Shown: positions 37,340-45,955 of the stretch, one piece after another
Layout of the letters: every line of letters begins with the position of its first letter
How positions within the stretch are numbered: position 1 is the stretch's first letter
Assembly: GCF_023805255.1 (NCBI RefSeq)
Contig: NZ_JAMSCK010000004.1
Span: 434,001-498,000, forward strand
From: Gramella jeungdoensis
GTDB taxonomy: Bacteria > Bacteroidota > Bacteroidia > Flavobacteriales > Flavobacteriaceae
Direction: 5' to 3'
DNA: 64,000 nucleotides
Made by a program: the position numbers and the translations under genes
Notes under the pieces: model-generated
The model's database searches: none
The model's input: the letters and a program-made list of their open reading frames with translations, nothing else
What the model was told of the DNA's origin: nothing

Positions 37340-37699
37340 CTACTGATGGCTTTCGCCCATAACAGTTCCACCGCCTAACAGAAGAATTTCACTGGCTACC
37401 ACTTCAGTAACATATCGTTTCGCTCCTTCTTTGCTTTCATAGGATCGATTTGTCAATTTACCTTCAATGGCAATTTCTTTACCGGTTCCTACATACCTCT
37501 CTACGATTTCAGCGGTTTTTCCCCATGCCACCACATTGTGCCATTGGGTGTCCTGAACTTTTTCACCTTTTGAATTTTTATAAAATTCGTTGGTTGCAAG
37601 TGAAAAACTGGCTACTTTTTTGCCACTTTCAAGATTTCTGATTTCGGGGTTTTGTCCCACATTTCCGATTAACTGAACTTTGTTTCTAAGCGTACTCAT
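37340..37699 (-). CDS. ssb: Single-stranded DNA-binding protein of the mobile element
   Basis: A 119-residue OB-fold protein: LRNKVQLIGNVGQNPEIRNLESGKKVASFSLATNE, then DTQWHNVVAWGKTAEIVERYVGTGKEIAIEGKL. It ends GESHQ and lacks the acidic DDDxPF tail that chromosomal SSB uses to bind partner proteins. This is common for element-borne SSBs that coat the transferred strand. Confidence 0.93.
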   Translation of the reverse strand: MSTLRNKVQLIGNVGQNPEIRNLESGKKVASFSLATNEFYKNSKGEKVQDTQWHNVVAWGKTAEIVERYVGTGKEIAIEGKLTNRSYESKEGAKRYVTEVVASEILLLGGGTVMGESHQ

Positions 37700-38524
37700 A
37701 ATTTAAAGATTTAAAGATCTACCTTTCGGCAGACAGGTTAATAATTGATTTACTTATTATATCCGGAGCTTTTCCTGCCTCGCCGGCAGGCAGGCTTTTT
37801 TGATTTTTTTGTTCTACTTCCGAATATTTTGTTTTTATTGATTTCATGAGGTTCTTTTTTGATTTACTTCCTATAGAGCCGTTTGCTATTTCCTTTTTGA
37901 TGCTGATACAGTTTCAGGATATAGAATTAGAGAGGACTTATAAAAGGGCAGACGAAGTCAACCGGCTTATGCAGTCCGGCTAACTTCTATATGCTGGTAT
38001 TTTGCATTCATAAAAAGGAAAGTACAGCAACGGTCAGGTAAGTAAATGTGAACCGAGAAAATGAAAAACAAAACGGAAGGAGAACTTAATACAAAGTATT
38101 TTAATAGAATGATCTTGGTAATATTCTAAAAATAGAATTCCGCACAGGAGGTTATGTCTAAAATCTCCTGGTATTTTACCCAAATAATTACGGTCAAATT
38201 GCCGAGTTAATAATATATTTTTTAAAGAAGAAAAATCACTATTAGAATTAAAGTTGGTAACCAAAATTGATAACCAAATTTTATTATCATATAGTTTAAT
38301 TCTCAGTGTTTACGGGAATGTAAACAACAGGTATTATCATCTCGCTCCTTATGCAGGTGGGCTTCCACCTAAGTGGAATAAAATAATGTTTAAGATTGCT
38401 GCTTTAGGTCTGATACTTGTTATTTTGCGTCTCTATATAAGTCTTTAAAAATAATACGCTTCAAACTAAATCCAGAAGCTAAAGGAAGCTAAAAATGATT
38501 TTAATTCCTTTTACCGATAGAATT
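37700..38524. other. Non-coding gap before the SRAP genes
   Basis: An 825-bp stretch with only two short overlapping opposite ORFs (38034-38264 and 38254-38448) of no coding character. CCTGCC/GGCAGG at 37774-37790 is a GC-rich palindrome followed by T-runs, either a terminator for a rightward transcript or a dispersed palindrome. CCGGCT is directly repeated near 37960-37981. Confidence 0.45.
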
Positions 38525-39259
38525 TTATAAGGACATCTCAGTATCAAGAGCTTCAACCGGTTCAATCACCTTTTCTGTATTCTTAATATCCCAGTTCTTT
38601 TTTAGACGGTAATTCAAAACCGGATGAGCTGTGAAAGATTTGGTAGTAAAGCCCTCGTTCATAATATCTTTAATCATGCTTTCACTTTGCCCCTCGGTAA
38701 TCCACTCCTCCTCAAATTTTCTATCAAGAGCCAAAGGCATTCGCTTAGCCTTATTATGAACCTTCTCAAACAGGGGATTAGCATCTACCGTAATAAGGCT
38801 GGCATAATAACTTCCCTCTCCATCGCTTGTATAAATACCTGCGAAGGTGAAAATTTCCCTCTCTTTATAGTTTTTACTTTCCTGTAAATAACAAAAGTAA
38901 GGCTGGCTTTCTTTTCCAACATGGTGAGGTTCATAAAATCCATCAGCAAATATTAAACATCTTCCCTCCCTGATCGGTTTGGAATACAATCTGGAATTGA
39001 AAATCTTATCATCTCTTGCATTTAATGTATTATATCTACGATCTTTATAAAAATCATCTGGATTTGCATAAGAGGGAACTAACCCCCAGTTTGCCGGATA
39101 CCAGTGCCCAGGCTCATCCATGGGAATAATATAGATATTACTATGTGTGAAGCCATCATTAAAATTGTAAGGCTCCAATATGTCGGTTTCTATAGGAGGC
39201 CTGTTCATATATTTGGAAATCTTTGCTTCAGACTGGTATAATGACTTCTGGTAACACAT
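38525..39259 (-). CDS. SRAP (YedK/HMCES-like) abasic-site protein
   Basis: A 244-residue SOS-response-associated peptidase family protein. Cys2 directly follows the start Met, as needed for removal of Met and thiazolidine crosslinking to abasic sites in single-stranded DNA. Other conserved parts are ANWGLVP, NTLNARDDKIF, FADGFYEPHH (catalytic Glu) and VHNKAKRMPLAL (catalytic His). It would protect single-stranded DNA during transfer. Its ATG lies 1 bp after the stop codon of a shorter SRAP-like gene, so the two are translationally coupled. Confidence 0.92.
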   Translation of the reverse strand: MCYQKSLYQSEAKISKYMNRPPIETDILEPYNFNDGFTHSNIYIIPMDEPGHWYPANWGLVPSYANPDDFYKDRRYNTLNARDDKIFNSRLYSKPIREGRCLIFADGFYEPHHVGKESQPYFCYLQESKNYKEREIFTFAGIYTSDGEGSYYASLITVDANPLFEKVHNKAKRMPLALDRKFEEEWITEGQSESMIKDIMNEGFTTKSFTAHPVLNYRLKKNWDIKNTEKVIEPVEALDTEMSL

Positions 39260-39260
39260 T

Positions 39261-39629
39261 TTAAATATATATAAGGTTCGAATTATCCGTAATTAGGCAA
39301 GCCGTATAACTGTTCCCTTTCAGATCCTGGAAATAGAATCCTCTCACCGCACGTGGTTTAGATCCGTCCCATATCCATACTTTACAGTACCCTGCCTGTT
39401 CGTGATTTGCAAAAGGAAGGTTCTTCAGATTCAGATAATCCACCTTATAAATCTTCTCCCGACCTGTCAGAAGGGACTCTTCATTATCCAATCCAACAGG
39501 TAGATATCCCCAATTAGCGGGGACAACATTCTTTGACCCTTCAGGAGTAATATAGAGCGCATCCTTATTAAGTTTTCCCGATACTATTTCAGGAAATTTG
39601 AAATTATTATTTTCTAAAATTTCTTCCAT
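39261..39629 (-). CDS. Shortened SRAP-like protein lacking catalytic residues
   Basis: A 122-residue protein aligned by eye with the next gene: ALYITPEGSKNVVPANWGYLPVG matches its YIIPMD...YPANWGLVPSY, and GFYFQDLKGNSYTACLITD matches its GIYTSDGEGSYYASLITV. It lacks Cys2, the NARD segment and the catalytic His, so it cannot do SRAP chemistry. The intact frame and tight coupling to a full SRAP gene suggest a partner or regulatory subunit rather than a remnant. Confidence 0.7.
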   Translation of the reverse strand: MEEILENNNFKFPEIVSGKLNKDALYITPEGSKNVVPANWGYLPVGLDNEESLLTGREKIYKVDYLNLKNLPFANHEQAGYCKVWIWDGSKPRAVRGFYFQDLKGNSYTACLITDNSNLIYI

Positions 39630-39709
39630 TATTATCTGAATATTAAAGATAGGAATTTCTTTTATTCAAAATTATGGATTTTTTCCAATTATGAAAATGG
39701 AATATTTCC

Positions 39710-39717
39710 TAATTTTG
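39710..39717 (+). promoter_or_regulatory. TAnnTTTG element before the 39722 gene
   Basis: TAATTTTG matches the -7 consensus. It lies only 4 bp before the ATG at 39722, so a transcript from it would be nearly leaderless or would start at an internal Met (39800). Confidence 0.35.
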
Positions 39718-39721
39718 TGCA

Positions 39722-40090
39722 ATGAGTTTATTTCATCATCATGGAGGGATATTTTACCGGCGCGCAGCAGAGCAGCTCCAGGATCCTCATTTCGGGATAA
39801 TGACGGACTACTGGTATATGGCAAGAAGGTCTTGCAAATCTTCAGTCTTGATTGATCTTCTCATTTGCACGATATTATATGATCACACTGGCAACCGTTT
39901 TGAATGTAAATCCATACACCATGGAGATTACAAACCCTGGAAAGAAGTAATTCGCCAACAAATGGAAGATCATATGCTGAAATATGGTGTAGACAAACTC
40001 ATGGCAAAAAGGATTGTCCGGGATATGGAAATAACTAAAGATAAACTTGTGCCCTTTGACAGGCTGGATTTTTTATACAGAAAGCTTTAA
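39722..40090 (+). CDS. Unknown 122-residue protein at the element edge
   Basis: No family recognised. It begins SLFHHHGGIFYRRAA, has a His/Tyr-rich first half and a basic helical second half (DKLMAKRIVRDMEITKDKL). No membrane segment or signal is seen. It is divergent from the SRAP pair and shares its promoter region, which suggests that it belongs to the mobile element. Confidence 0.6.
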   Translation: MSLFHHHGGIFYRRAAEQLQDPHFGIMTDYWYMARRSCKSSVLIDLLICTILYDHTGNRFECKSIHHGDYKPWKEVIRQQMEDHMLKYGVDKLMAKRIVRDMEITKDKLVPFDRLDFLYRKL

Positions 40091-40284
40091 ATAAGTAATG
40101 GATCACAATAGAACTGGAATTCCAATTAATTCTTGGCAATATATGTAGAGGCTAAAGTGGACTCATCGATTAAAAGTTTTTTGCTAGCAACCATTCTAGT
40201 TCTCTCCTTAGTATTGTATAATCAATATAACGATTCAAAATTAAGGTAACCTTTGACGATCATTTTAAACAACATCCCGAACTG

Positions 40285-41019
40285 ATGAAATATATAGAAA
40301 CAAAACCATACAAAAAATTAGAACCTTTTATTCATTCCTATTGGGAACTGAAAGGGGAAGACTCGGACAAACAATGGGAGCGAAATTTTCCAGATGGATG
40401 TGCAGGTTTAGTAATGAACATTGGAAACACCTGTCTGACGGACAATGGTTCTGTATCTATGGAATTTGGAAAAACTTATGTCGTTGGTGCAATGACTTCA
40501 TTTAAAGATAGTTTTATCGACAGCAACACACATCTTCTTGGAGTTTGCTTTAAACCTGCAACTTTTAGGAATTTTTATAATTATGCCGCCCAAAATGAAC
40601 TGACAGACAATACATTAGAATTTGAAAAACTCAATTCATTTAATATTGATAAAATTCTTACAAACCGTACCAATTATCTTAATCAATATTTTTCGGACAG
40701 AGTGAAAACCAAAGAGAACCAATTACAATCTATACTGAGCTATATTCATTATTCAAATGGAAAATTGAGCATTGCAGAACTTTCAAAGCGAAATCATATA
40801 AGTGTGCGACAATTAGAAAGAAAATTTAAATCACAAATAGGGATTTCACCAAAAGAATACTCAAACATAATTCGTTTTCAAAATGCTTTGAAAATAATTA
40901 AAAACTCAAGTGAAAATCGCAGTTTATTAGATATTGCATTTGAATGCGGATACTATGACCATTCCCATCTTACTAATGAAATCAAGCGAAATACAGGACT
41001 TTCACCATCGCTACTTTAA
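40285..41019 (+). CDS. AraC-family transcriptional regulator
   Basis: A 244-residue regulator. The N-terminal half is the DUF6597-type sensor found in many Bacteroidota AraC proteins (KPYKKLEPFIHSYWEL, NFPDGCAGLVMNIG, LGVCFKPATF). The C-terminal HTH pair is ISVRQLERKFKSQIGISPKEYS and DIAFECGYYDHSHLTNEIKRNTGLSPS. It precedes a DHFR-like gene by 71 bp on the same strand and probably controls it. Its AT-rich style differs from the transfer genes. Confidence 0.9.
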   Translation: MKYIETKPYKKLEPFIHSYWELKGEDSDKQWERNFPDGCAGLVMNIGNTCLTDNGSVSMEFGKTYVVGAMTSFKDSFIDSNTHLLGVCFKPATFRNFYNYAAQNELTDNTLEFEKLNSFNIDKILTNRTNYLNQYFSDRVKTKENQLQSILSYIHYSNGKLSIAELSKRNHISVRQLERKFKSQIGISPKEYSNIIRFQNALKIIKNSSENRSLLDIAFECGYYDHSHLTNEIKRNTGLSPSLL

Positions 41020-41050
41020 GATGTCGGATTTTTACAAAGCGCAAAAGGTT

Positions 41051-41088
41051 GTCTAAATTTAATTTTACAAAGACATTAAAATTTAGAC
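41051..41088 (+). promoter_or_regulatory. Leader hairpin before the DHFR-like gene
   Basis: GTCTAAATTT (41051-41060) is exactly inverted as AAATTTAGAC (41079-41088), ending 2 bp before the ATG at 41091. It could hide the ribosome site or be an operator for the upstream AraC protein. Confidence 0.45.
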
Positions 41089-41090
41089 AG

Positions 41091-41624
41091 ATGCGAAAAA
41101 TTTCACTTTTCATTGCCACAAGTTTAGACGGTTACATTGCAAAACCTAATGACGACCTAAGTTTCTTACAACTCGTAGAAAAAGAAGGCGAAGACTATGG
41201 CTATCAAGAATTTACGAATACCATTGACACTTTGATTGTTGGTAGAAAAACCTATGATTATGTGCTAAAAGAAATTGGCCCATCATTTTACGACAATGGA
41301 GAAAGGGACGTATATGTTATAACAAGAACCCAGAGACCGAGTGTTGGAAGAACGACTTTTTACTCGGGTAAACTGACTGATTTGGTAAAACAACTAAAAT
41401 CTGAAAATGGAAAAGACATATATTGTGATGGTGGTGCAGAAGTAATTAATGAGCTATTAAAGAATGATTTGATTGATGAGTTTATTATCTCGATAATTCC
41501 TGTTTTGTTAGGCAATGGTATCAGATTATTTAAAGACGGCCGACCTGAACAACTACTTGAATTAATTAAAGCAAAATCATTTGATACAGGATTAACTCAA
41601 CTGCATTACAAACGAAAAATATAA
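41091..41624 (+). CDS. Dihydrofolate-reductase-family (RibD C-domain-like) protein
   Basis: About 177 residues from the ATG at 41091; an upstream ATG at 41049 runs through the leader hairpin and is less likely. The DHFR/RibD fold is visible in RKISLFIATSLDGYIAKPNDD, TLIVGRKTYDYVL, the NADPH-binding GKDIYCDGGAEVINELL and IISIIPVLLGNGIRLF. These YwjB/YyaP-like proteins are probable NADPH-dependent reductases of unknown substrate, sometimes borne on cassettes. A dispersed repeat follows 6 bp past the stop. Confidence 0.88.
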   Translation: MRKISLFIATSLDGYIAKPNDDLSFLQLVEKEGEDYGYQEFTNTIDTLIVGRKTYDYVLKEIGPSFYDNGERDVYVITRTQRPSVGRTTFYSGKLTDLVKQLKSENGKDIYCDGGAEVINELLKNDLIDEFIISIIPVLLGNGIRLFKDGRPEQLLELIKAKSFDTGLTQLHYKRKI

Positions 41625-41630
41625 AAAACG

Positions 41631-41768
41631 AACCGCTAACAGCGATTCTCAAGCTCAATATGCGATATTCAAGAAAATCGAAAAATTGAACTCACCACAA
41701 CAAATCAAAAATCCGACGAGTCCGCATCCCTACTCCCACAACTTGCGATAAGCGAAACCACTGGTAAC
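41631..41768 (+). repeat. Dyad-rich dispersed repeat, copy 3 (attC-like)
   Basis: It begins 6 bp after the stop of the DHFR-like gene, in the same orientation relative to the gene as copies 1 and 2. It shares ATATGCGATATTC, TTGAACTC, CGAC/GAGTCCGC and CTTGCGATAAGCGAAACC with copy 2 read on the minus strand. The rest of the gap to 42049 shows no gene. Confidence 0.65.
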
Positions 41769-42049
41769 TCTAAAAAGACTTTAAAGGTTGTAGAATGTGA
41801 AGAGATATATAGGAACTTAAAGAAGGGAAAATGAAGATGATTTTAACTGCATTTTCCTTTCTTGATTCCACAATGGGGAGTATTCCTTTGCGGAACAAAC
41901 TAATTTAAAGGTTACAGCAATTTTAAATATACACAAAAACTTTTCCCATCCTTAGGACTTTGATAAAATTGAATTTCTACGGTGCCCTAAAAACATTGCT
42001 CTTATTAAATCAATTGCAAATACTTAAATTTATACAATTAAATAATTAA

Positions 42050-42685
42050 ATGACCATACACTCCGAATTAAGTATTATTACGGTTCTGGATCTACTGGGA
42101 ACTTTAGCTTTTGCCATAAGCGGCATCAGGCTCGCATCTGGGAAAAATATCGACTGGTTTGGAGCCTATGTCATCGGATTAATAACGGCGATTGGCGGTG
42201 GTACCACCAGAGATCTTATACTGGATGTTATTCCATTCTGGCTTGAGGATATAAAATATTTGATAACTACAGCGTTTGCTCTACTGGTGCTCATAATTTT
42301 TAAAAATCGCTTATTTAGATGGAAAAACACCTTGTTTATTTTCGATGCTATCGGCCTGGGTCTTTTTACCGTTACAGGTCTCATAAAAAGTCTTGCTTTT
42401 GGGTTACCCATTTGGGCCAGTGTGATCATGGGTGTTGTCACTGGAGCGCTTGGTGGGGTAATTAGGGACATTATAATTAATGAAGTGCCTCTTCTATTTA
42501 GAAAAGACCTTTATGCTATCGCAAGTATCATGGGAGGTATTATGTATTATATCTGCGATCAGTTCGAGGTTTTGATTCCCTATCAGGAAATAATTGCTGT
42601 ATTAACCGTTATTTTCATTAGAATAATAGCTGTCAAATTTCATCTCCAGCTACCCAAGCTAAACTTATCTGAATCATCAGATTAA
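42050..42685 (+). CDS. TRIC-type cation channel family protein (YadS/YicG-like)
   Basis: A 211-residue membrane protein built of two three-helix repeats. Each repeat has the glycine-rich signature: IGGGTTRDLILD in the first and ALGGVIRDIIINEVPLLF in the second. Bacterial homologues of TRIC form trimeric K+-conducting channels. It has seven predicted helices and no soluble domain. It lies upstream of a K+/H+-type antiporter, although that gene is on the other strand. Confidence 0.9.
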   Translation: MTIHSELSIITVLDLLGTLAFAISGIRLASGKNIDWFGAYVIGLITAIGGGTTRDLILDVIPFWLEDIKYLITTAFALLVLIIFKNRLFRWKNTLFIFDAIGLGLFTVTGLIKSLAFGLPIWASVIMGVVTGALGGVIRDIIINEVPLLFRKDLYAIASIMGGIMYYICDQFEVLIPYQEIIAVLTVIFIRIIAVKFHLQLPKLNLSESSD

Positions 42686-42735
42686 TCGGAATTCCTGAAT
42701 AGGAATTTAGTATTCTTTCTTATTTTATGGTATAA

Positions 42736-43248
42736 ATGGTAAAATTCAAACATCTATTAATTATAATTATAGTACTCTGTGCTTCTTGCAAGGACAAAGA
42801 ATCCGTGAGTTCTATAGACCCTGTTAATTGGAGTTCGAGAATGGTAGATTACAATTCAAAGGACTCCCTTGCATCTGGCACTTCATATCCATCTATATAC
42901 TCTGAAATCTACAGCCTTACCGAACATAAAACTCATGATTTGACCGCCACGGTAAGTATGCGCAACATTAATTTAAAAGACTCTATTTTCATATCGAATG
43001 CCGAATATTATAATTCTGAAGGAGTTCTCATCCGTACTTATTTTGATCATCCCATTTATATTGCTCCTCTTGAAACCGTTGAAATAGTTATAGATGAAGA
43101 AGATCAAGCTGGAGGAACGGGTGCCAATTTTATTTTCAACTGGAAAATACCTCATGGCTTAAATGCCCCACTTTTTGAAGGTATTATGATCTCTACTTCG
43201 GGGCAACAGGGCTTATCCTTTACTACCCGTGGTATAAAAATTAAATAA
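42736..43248 (+). CDS. Predicted lipoprotein of unknown function
   Basis: A 170-residue protein with a lipoprotein signal (LLIIIIVLCASC, Cys near residue 17). The rest is a beta-rich domain with one notable segment, IAPLETVEIVIDEEDQAGGTGANFIFNW, in two parts of a likely immunoglobulin-like fold. It follows the TRIC gene by 50 bp and converges with the antiporter gene. No family is assigned. Confidence 0.8.
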   Translation: MVKFKHLLIIIIVLCASCKDKESVSSIDPVNWSSRMVDYNSKDSLASGTSYPSIYSEIYSLTEHKTHDLTATVSMRNINLKDSIFISNAEYYNSEGVLIRTYFDHPIYIAPLETVEIVIDEEDQAGGTGANFIFNWKIPHGLNAPLFEGIMISTSGQQGLSFTTRGIKIK

Positions 43249-43263
43249 AGCTACAATTTTAAA

Positions 43264-44721
43264 TTAGGTGAGATAATCCCTGACCAATTCCAGATTCGAT
43301 TTATTTTCGGTAAGGATGAGTAAAATATCATTTTCCTGAACTTCTGTGTCTCCCCGTGGGGTAATAAAACTGTTGTCTCTGGTGATCATAGCGATGATAG
43401 CCCCACTTGGGATCTGGAGATCGACGATCCTCTTTCCAATAGCTATGGATCTCTCAGTAATTTCAATTTCCTGTAAATGTGATTTGGTCTCATCCATTAA
43501 AATTTTATCTACCGGAGACAACTTTTTTTCCGAAGAGGGCAATGAAACATGTAACCAATGGGCTACTTTGGCCAGAGTGGTCCCCTGGATTAAAACCGAA
43601 CTTAGGGATACGAAAAAGACAATATTAAAAATTAAATTGGCCTTTTCGATTCCTGCGATTAAAGGATAAGTAGCAAAAACTATGGGAACTGCACCTCGTA
43701 ACCCAACCCAGGACACGTATAACCTCCTTTTCATCTTCATTTTAAAAAAACTCAAACTGATAAGAACTGCTATAGGCCTTGCCACGAAGATTAGCATAGC
43801 CGCAATAGCTAATCCAATCCCAATCACTGGCACTACCTGAGTAGGAAATACAAGTAAGCCGAGTGTAAGGAATAAAATGATTTGCATAAGCCAGGCCAAT
43901 CCATCGAACATTTTAATAATTGTATTCTTATGAATTAGATTATGGTTACCTAGATATACCCCACATAAGTAAACCGCCAGAAACCCATTTCCACCTATAA
44001 AGTCAGTTGCCGAAAAGGTGATAAACATCAGCGATATCACCAAAACAGGATACAATCCCTCAAAGCCCAGTTTAATTCTGTTAATCACTTTCTTACTAAG
44101 CCTGCCAAATCCAAATCCAGCTAATGCTCCGATTATAATTTGGAAAAAGAACATTGGAAGTATACTCCAAACCGAATCTGTGGGGTTTACAATAAGACTT
44201 AAAAAAGCAATGGTCAGGAAGTAAGCCATGGGATCGTTACTACCACTTTCAAGTTCTAAAGTGGGACGGAGATTGGATCTTAATGCCAGGTTTTTCGACC
44301 TTAATATAGAGAAAACTGCTGCCGCATCCGTAGAAGAAATAATAGCGCCTAATAACAGTCCTTCCATTAGGGAAAAATCTGTTATTTTCCAGGCAAAGAC
44401 ACCTATGCAAAGTGCCGTGATCAACACCCCAAGAGTTGAAAGTGAAATTCCCTGCCATAAAACGGGCTGAATGGTCTTCCACCGGGTGTCCAAACCTCCT
44501 GAAAAAAGAATAAAATTAAGGGCAACTATTCCAATAAACTGTGCGATCCTGGGTTCGTCAAAATGAATTCCGCCAATACCTTCCGAGCCTGCAAGCATTC
44601 CCACAGCGAGGAACAGAACCAGCGTGGGTACGCCAAAACGATAGGAAGTTTTTCCCGCCAGTATACTAATGAATAACAAAAGGGATCCTATAAGCAGGAT
44701 GTTTTCTATGGTAATTCCCAT
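43264..44721 (-). CDS. K+/H+ antiporter of the CPA1 family with RCK-C domain
   Basis: A 485-residue protein with 12 or so membrane helices and the CPA1 motifs LLLGAIISSTDAAAVF and ELESGSNDPMAYFLT (ion-binding Asp). The last ~75 residues form a TrkA-C/RCK-C nucleotide- or ion-sensing domain (IPSGAIIAMITRDNSFITPRGDTEV). This is the plan of NhaP2/CvrA, which export K+ or Na+ in exchange for protons. It is monocistronic. Confidence 0.92.
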   Translation of the reverse strand: MGITIENILLIGSLLLFISILAGKTSYRFGVPTLVLFLAVGMLAGSEGIGGIHFDEPRIAQFIGIVALNFILFSGGLDTRWKTIQPVLWQGISLSTLGVLITALCIGVFAWKITDFSLMEGLLLGAIISSTDAAAVFSILRSKNLALRSNLRPTLELESGSNDPMAYFLTIAFLSLIVNPTDSVWSILPMFFFQIIIGALAGFGFGRLSKKVINRIKLGFEGLYPVLVISLMFITFSATDFIGGNGFLAVYLCGVYLGNHNLIHKNTIIKMFDGLAWLMQIILFLTLGLLVFPTQVVPVIGIGLAIAAMLIFVARPIAVLISLSFFKMKMKRRLYVSWVGLRGAVPIVFATYPLIAGIEKANLIFNIVFFVSLSSVLIQGTTLAKVAHWLHVSLPSSEKKLSPVDKILMDETKSHLQEIEITERSIAIGKRIVDLQIPSGAIIAMITRDNSFITPRGDTEVQENDILLILTENKSNLELVRDYLT

Positions 44722-44792
44722 GCGATGGTTGGATAATTACGGTTAATGATCGCTAAATGCGCCTGAAGATATAAATTTTCAGAAACTATAAT

Positions 44793-45115
44793 CTATTTTT
44801 CTTCCTCCAGACTCTCAAGTATCTCTCGCGGTACAAATGCTGCTTCGTAATCAAATATCGTAACGTAAATCTTACGTTGAACACCAAGGGCCAGCCATTT
44901 TTTACTTCCTCATAAGGATTCAGGAGAATTGACTACTGCTTTGGTGGGTAATCCTTCTAAGAGATCATCTGTGATTAAAACATATCTTGAACTTTCTACT
45001 GAATTTTTCAACAAGCTTTGAGCTTCAGTTACCGGTGTGCCGAATAATTTTGTAAATCGAGCTATTCATATTGATCAAATTCTCCATAATACGCAATAAG
45101 TTTCAAAGAAGATTC
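44793..45115 (-). pseudogene. Decayed second copy of the DUF2652 gene
   Basis: Read leftward, the region gives SLKLIAYYGEFDQYE, then after a one-base deletion KLFGTPVTEAQSLLKN, SSRYVLITDDLLEGLPT, an in-frame TGA where the intact copy has Arg, and IYVTIFDYEAAFVPREILESL before the stop. It is clearly a paralogue of the C-terminal half of the gene at 47450. The N-terminal half is missing. The rest of the 44722-45452 gap shows no convincing gene; an ORF at 45103-45309 lacks coding character. Confidence 0.85.
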
Positions 45116-45452
45116 GAGCTATTATCTCGATATTTAAGCATCCAAGAGGTGGTGTTAAATTGAATGTTGAAACCTATAAAAATAGACAAAGGGAACAATA
45201 ATGATCTCATTAATTGGTCCCTTTGATTTGTCATATTGCAAACTGGCATTATCCAGTTCCTCAGCGGGTATATTCTCAACCTCGAGGGCACCCCGTTATG
45301 ACATTTCAAACATAGAAAAATATATAGTACATTTTAGTTAAAAGCAACACTTTATCAATAATTTAACCTATGTCAAATAACATAAAATTAGACGGCTTCC
45401 AACAATAAGAGTTACGGAATTAAGATTGAGCAAATTGTAGAGCAGGCTTTTA

Positions 45453-45833
45453 TTATTCACTCTTTAATTTATCCATTATTCTTCTACTTTCGACAGTATC
45501 ATAAATAATTTTTAAATTCTTAATCTTAGCAGAATTATTAAAATCAATGATATCTACTACATCAAAATCTGCAATTTCATTGTTTTTCATAGTCCATTTG
45601 TAATTAAAAAAAAGAGCTATACTATTTGATTCAGGTGCCTCATAAATTCCTTTTATTTCTAACTGGGATTTCGTAGTGTCAGACATTAATTCTTTATAAA
45701 ATTCCGAGGCTCTCATTTTTCCGTATAAAGGCGACTCCACCATTCCGTCTTTGGCAAATAAACCAATTATACCCTTTAAGTCTCCTTGTTCTAAAAATTC
45801 AATGTATTTGATGACAACTTTTTTGTTATTCAT
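45453..45833 (-). CDS. NTF2/SnoaL-like small protein
   Basis: A 126-residue protein, from the ATG at 45833. The cone-shaped NTF2 fold pattern is visible: VVIKYIEFLEQGDLKGIIGLFAKDGMVESPLYGK, then beta strands with IALFFNYKWTMKNNEIADFDVVDIIDFNN. Such proteins are hydroxysteroid-isomerase-like enzymes or small-ligand binders; the active residues cannot be set here. It stands alone. Confidence 0.8.
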   Translation of the reverse strand: MNNKKVVIKYIEFLEQGDLKGIIGLFAKDGMVESPLYGKMRASEFYKELMSDTTKSQLEIKGIYEAPESNSIALFFNYKWTMKNNEIADFDVVDIIDFNNSAKIKNLKIIYDTVESRRIMDKLKSE

Positions 45834-45955
45834 TTTGATCATTCTAAGTTTTTATTAATCGGTTTTTTATAATCACCTCGTTAATTTTTTTCAGCTAAAT
45901 TCTTTAGCTCAAGTTGTATTCCTACAGGTCATCCAGGAATCAAATATTATAAAAA

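Larger units (their letters stand above)
21110..39700. mobile_element. Core of a CTnDOT-like integrative conjugative element
   Basis: The gene content is that of a Bacteroidota conjugative transposon: RteC, Xis-like HTH, replication protein and DnaC-like loader, Tra operon, T4CP, relaxase, BfmA, SSB, RadC-like and SRAP proteins, with HipBA inside. No tyrosine or serine recombinase and no att repeats were seen, so both ends are approximate. The left end may include the oxoamine-synthase gene; the right end may include genes up to ~41.8 kb. Confidence 0.8.

Noticed and set aside
38034-38448. Two short ORFs on opposite strands in the ssb-SRAP gap
   Set aside because: They overlap each other, lack ribosome sites and have a composition like AT-rich non-coding DNA.
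44793-45115. Small hypothetical genes in this stretch
   Set aside because: Alignment with the 47450 gene across two frames shows a decayed copy instead.
45103-45309. 68-residue leftward ORF
   Set aside because: Its end runs into the DUF2652 pseudogene in a wrong frame, and the sequence looks random.
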